Positions 35,111 through 35,317 of a DNA stretch of 35,317 nucleotides are shown here, piece by piece; position 1 is the first letter of the stretch; each line of letters starts with the position of its first letter. Below the pieces are notes generated by a model, which was not told the DNA's origin, ran no database searches, and was given only the letters and a program-made list of their open reading frames with translations. The stretch comes from CAYNYF01 sp964401385. Its GTDB lineage: Bacteria > Planctomycetota > Phycisphaerae > SM23-33. The stretch lies in contig CAYNYF010000046.1 in assembly GCA_964401385.1 (NCBI GenBank), positions 1 to 35,317 on the forward strand, read 5' to 3'. The position numbers were made by a program, and so were the translations under genes.

Positions 35111-35317
35111 CTAGCGGACCTGGCTGACTTTGACCCAGCGCTTCTTGCGCGCCGACAGCAGCGCCGCGTCCAGCACGCGCTGGGTCCGGTAGGCCTCGGC
35201 GAAGTCCGGGATCGGGATGATCGGCTTCTTGCCGGCCAGGACGCGGAGGACGTCGTAGGCCTGGTTGATAAAGCCGTGCTCGTAGCCCAGCCCGTGGGCG
35301 TCGGGCCACCAGGCGTC
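35111..35317 (-). CDS. Gfo/Idh/MocA-family oxidoreductase, C-terminal fragment (runs off the window)
   Basis: Only the last 68 residues are in the window. They read GLGYEHGFINQAYDVLRVL, then PIPDFAEAYRTQRVLDAALLSARKKRWVKV and a stop. This is the usual C-terminus of Gfo/Idh/MocA NAD(P)-dependent sugar dehydrogenases, where the closing pattern is a dFxxgxxxqxvldA segment and a short basic tail. The substrate cannot be assigned. The gene is cut by the window edge, not truncated by mutation. Confidence 0.75.
   Translation of the reverse strand, partial: DAWWPDAHGLGYEHGFINQAYDVLRVLAGKKPIIPIPDFAEAYRTQRVLDAALLSARKKRWVKVSQVR

Overview
The window is a gene-dense, GC-rich chromosomal segment, most likely from a planctomycete of the class Phycisphaerae, probably free-living and saprophytic. 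This is inferred from gene content, not from a marker phylogeny. Supporting signs are a TIGR03790-type exported protein, mcsA-mcsB, a flotillin/NfeD locus, a fused AhbA-AhbB siroheme decarboxylase, many secreted proteins of unknown role, and Thr-Gln-Pro-Ala linkers just after signal peptides. No phage, transposase or CRISPR is visible; the one tyrosine recombinase is XerC/D-like.

Layout. 1-1.5 kb: a repeat-rich leader, a membrane-anchored tyrosine phosphatase, a cupin and tRNA-His. 1.6-3.9 kb: a secreted transglutaminase-like/HEAT-repeat protein. 3.9-8.5 kb (minus strand): a four-gene operon of two paralogous exported SIS-like proteins around a family 4 glycosidase, ending with msrB, with a good promoter upstream. 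8.6-10.4 kb: a cluster of inverted repeats, a XerC/D recombinase and a PEBP-family lipoprotein. 10.5-15 kb (minus): mcsA, mcsB, a sugar isomerase-like protein and the TIGR03790 protein, headed by a sigma70-type promoter. 15-17.8 kb (minus): an ECF sigma factor, a putative anti-sigma factor and an exported helical protein with a tandem-duplicated domain, all overlapping, followed by a QueD-like protein that lacks its catalytic triad.

17.9-24.8 kb: an iron-sulfur flavoprotein (minus), then on the plus strand a HAD-phosphatase lipoprotein, an exported alpha/beta hydrolase and a sugar ABC importer (two permeases and a binding protein, no ATPase here). 24.8-31.2 kb (minus): NfeD protease, short NfeD, FloA, a one-TM proline/arginine-rich protein, a universal stress protein, a thiamine-binding protein and the AhbA-AhbB fusion. 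31.3-35.3 kb: a family 20 glycosidase, a DUF4139 protein and the C-terminus of a Gfo/Idh/MocA oxidoreductase.

Functional themes are sugar handling (GH4, GH20, ABC importer, TIM-barrel isomerase, Gfo/Idh/MocA), envelope and protein quality control (McsAB, FloA/NfeD, MsrB, UspA), and several uncharacterised exported proteins. The most promising unknowns are the exported tandem-SIS pair around the glycosidase and the sigma/anti-sigma/duplicated-domain operon.
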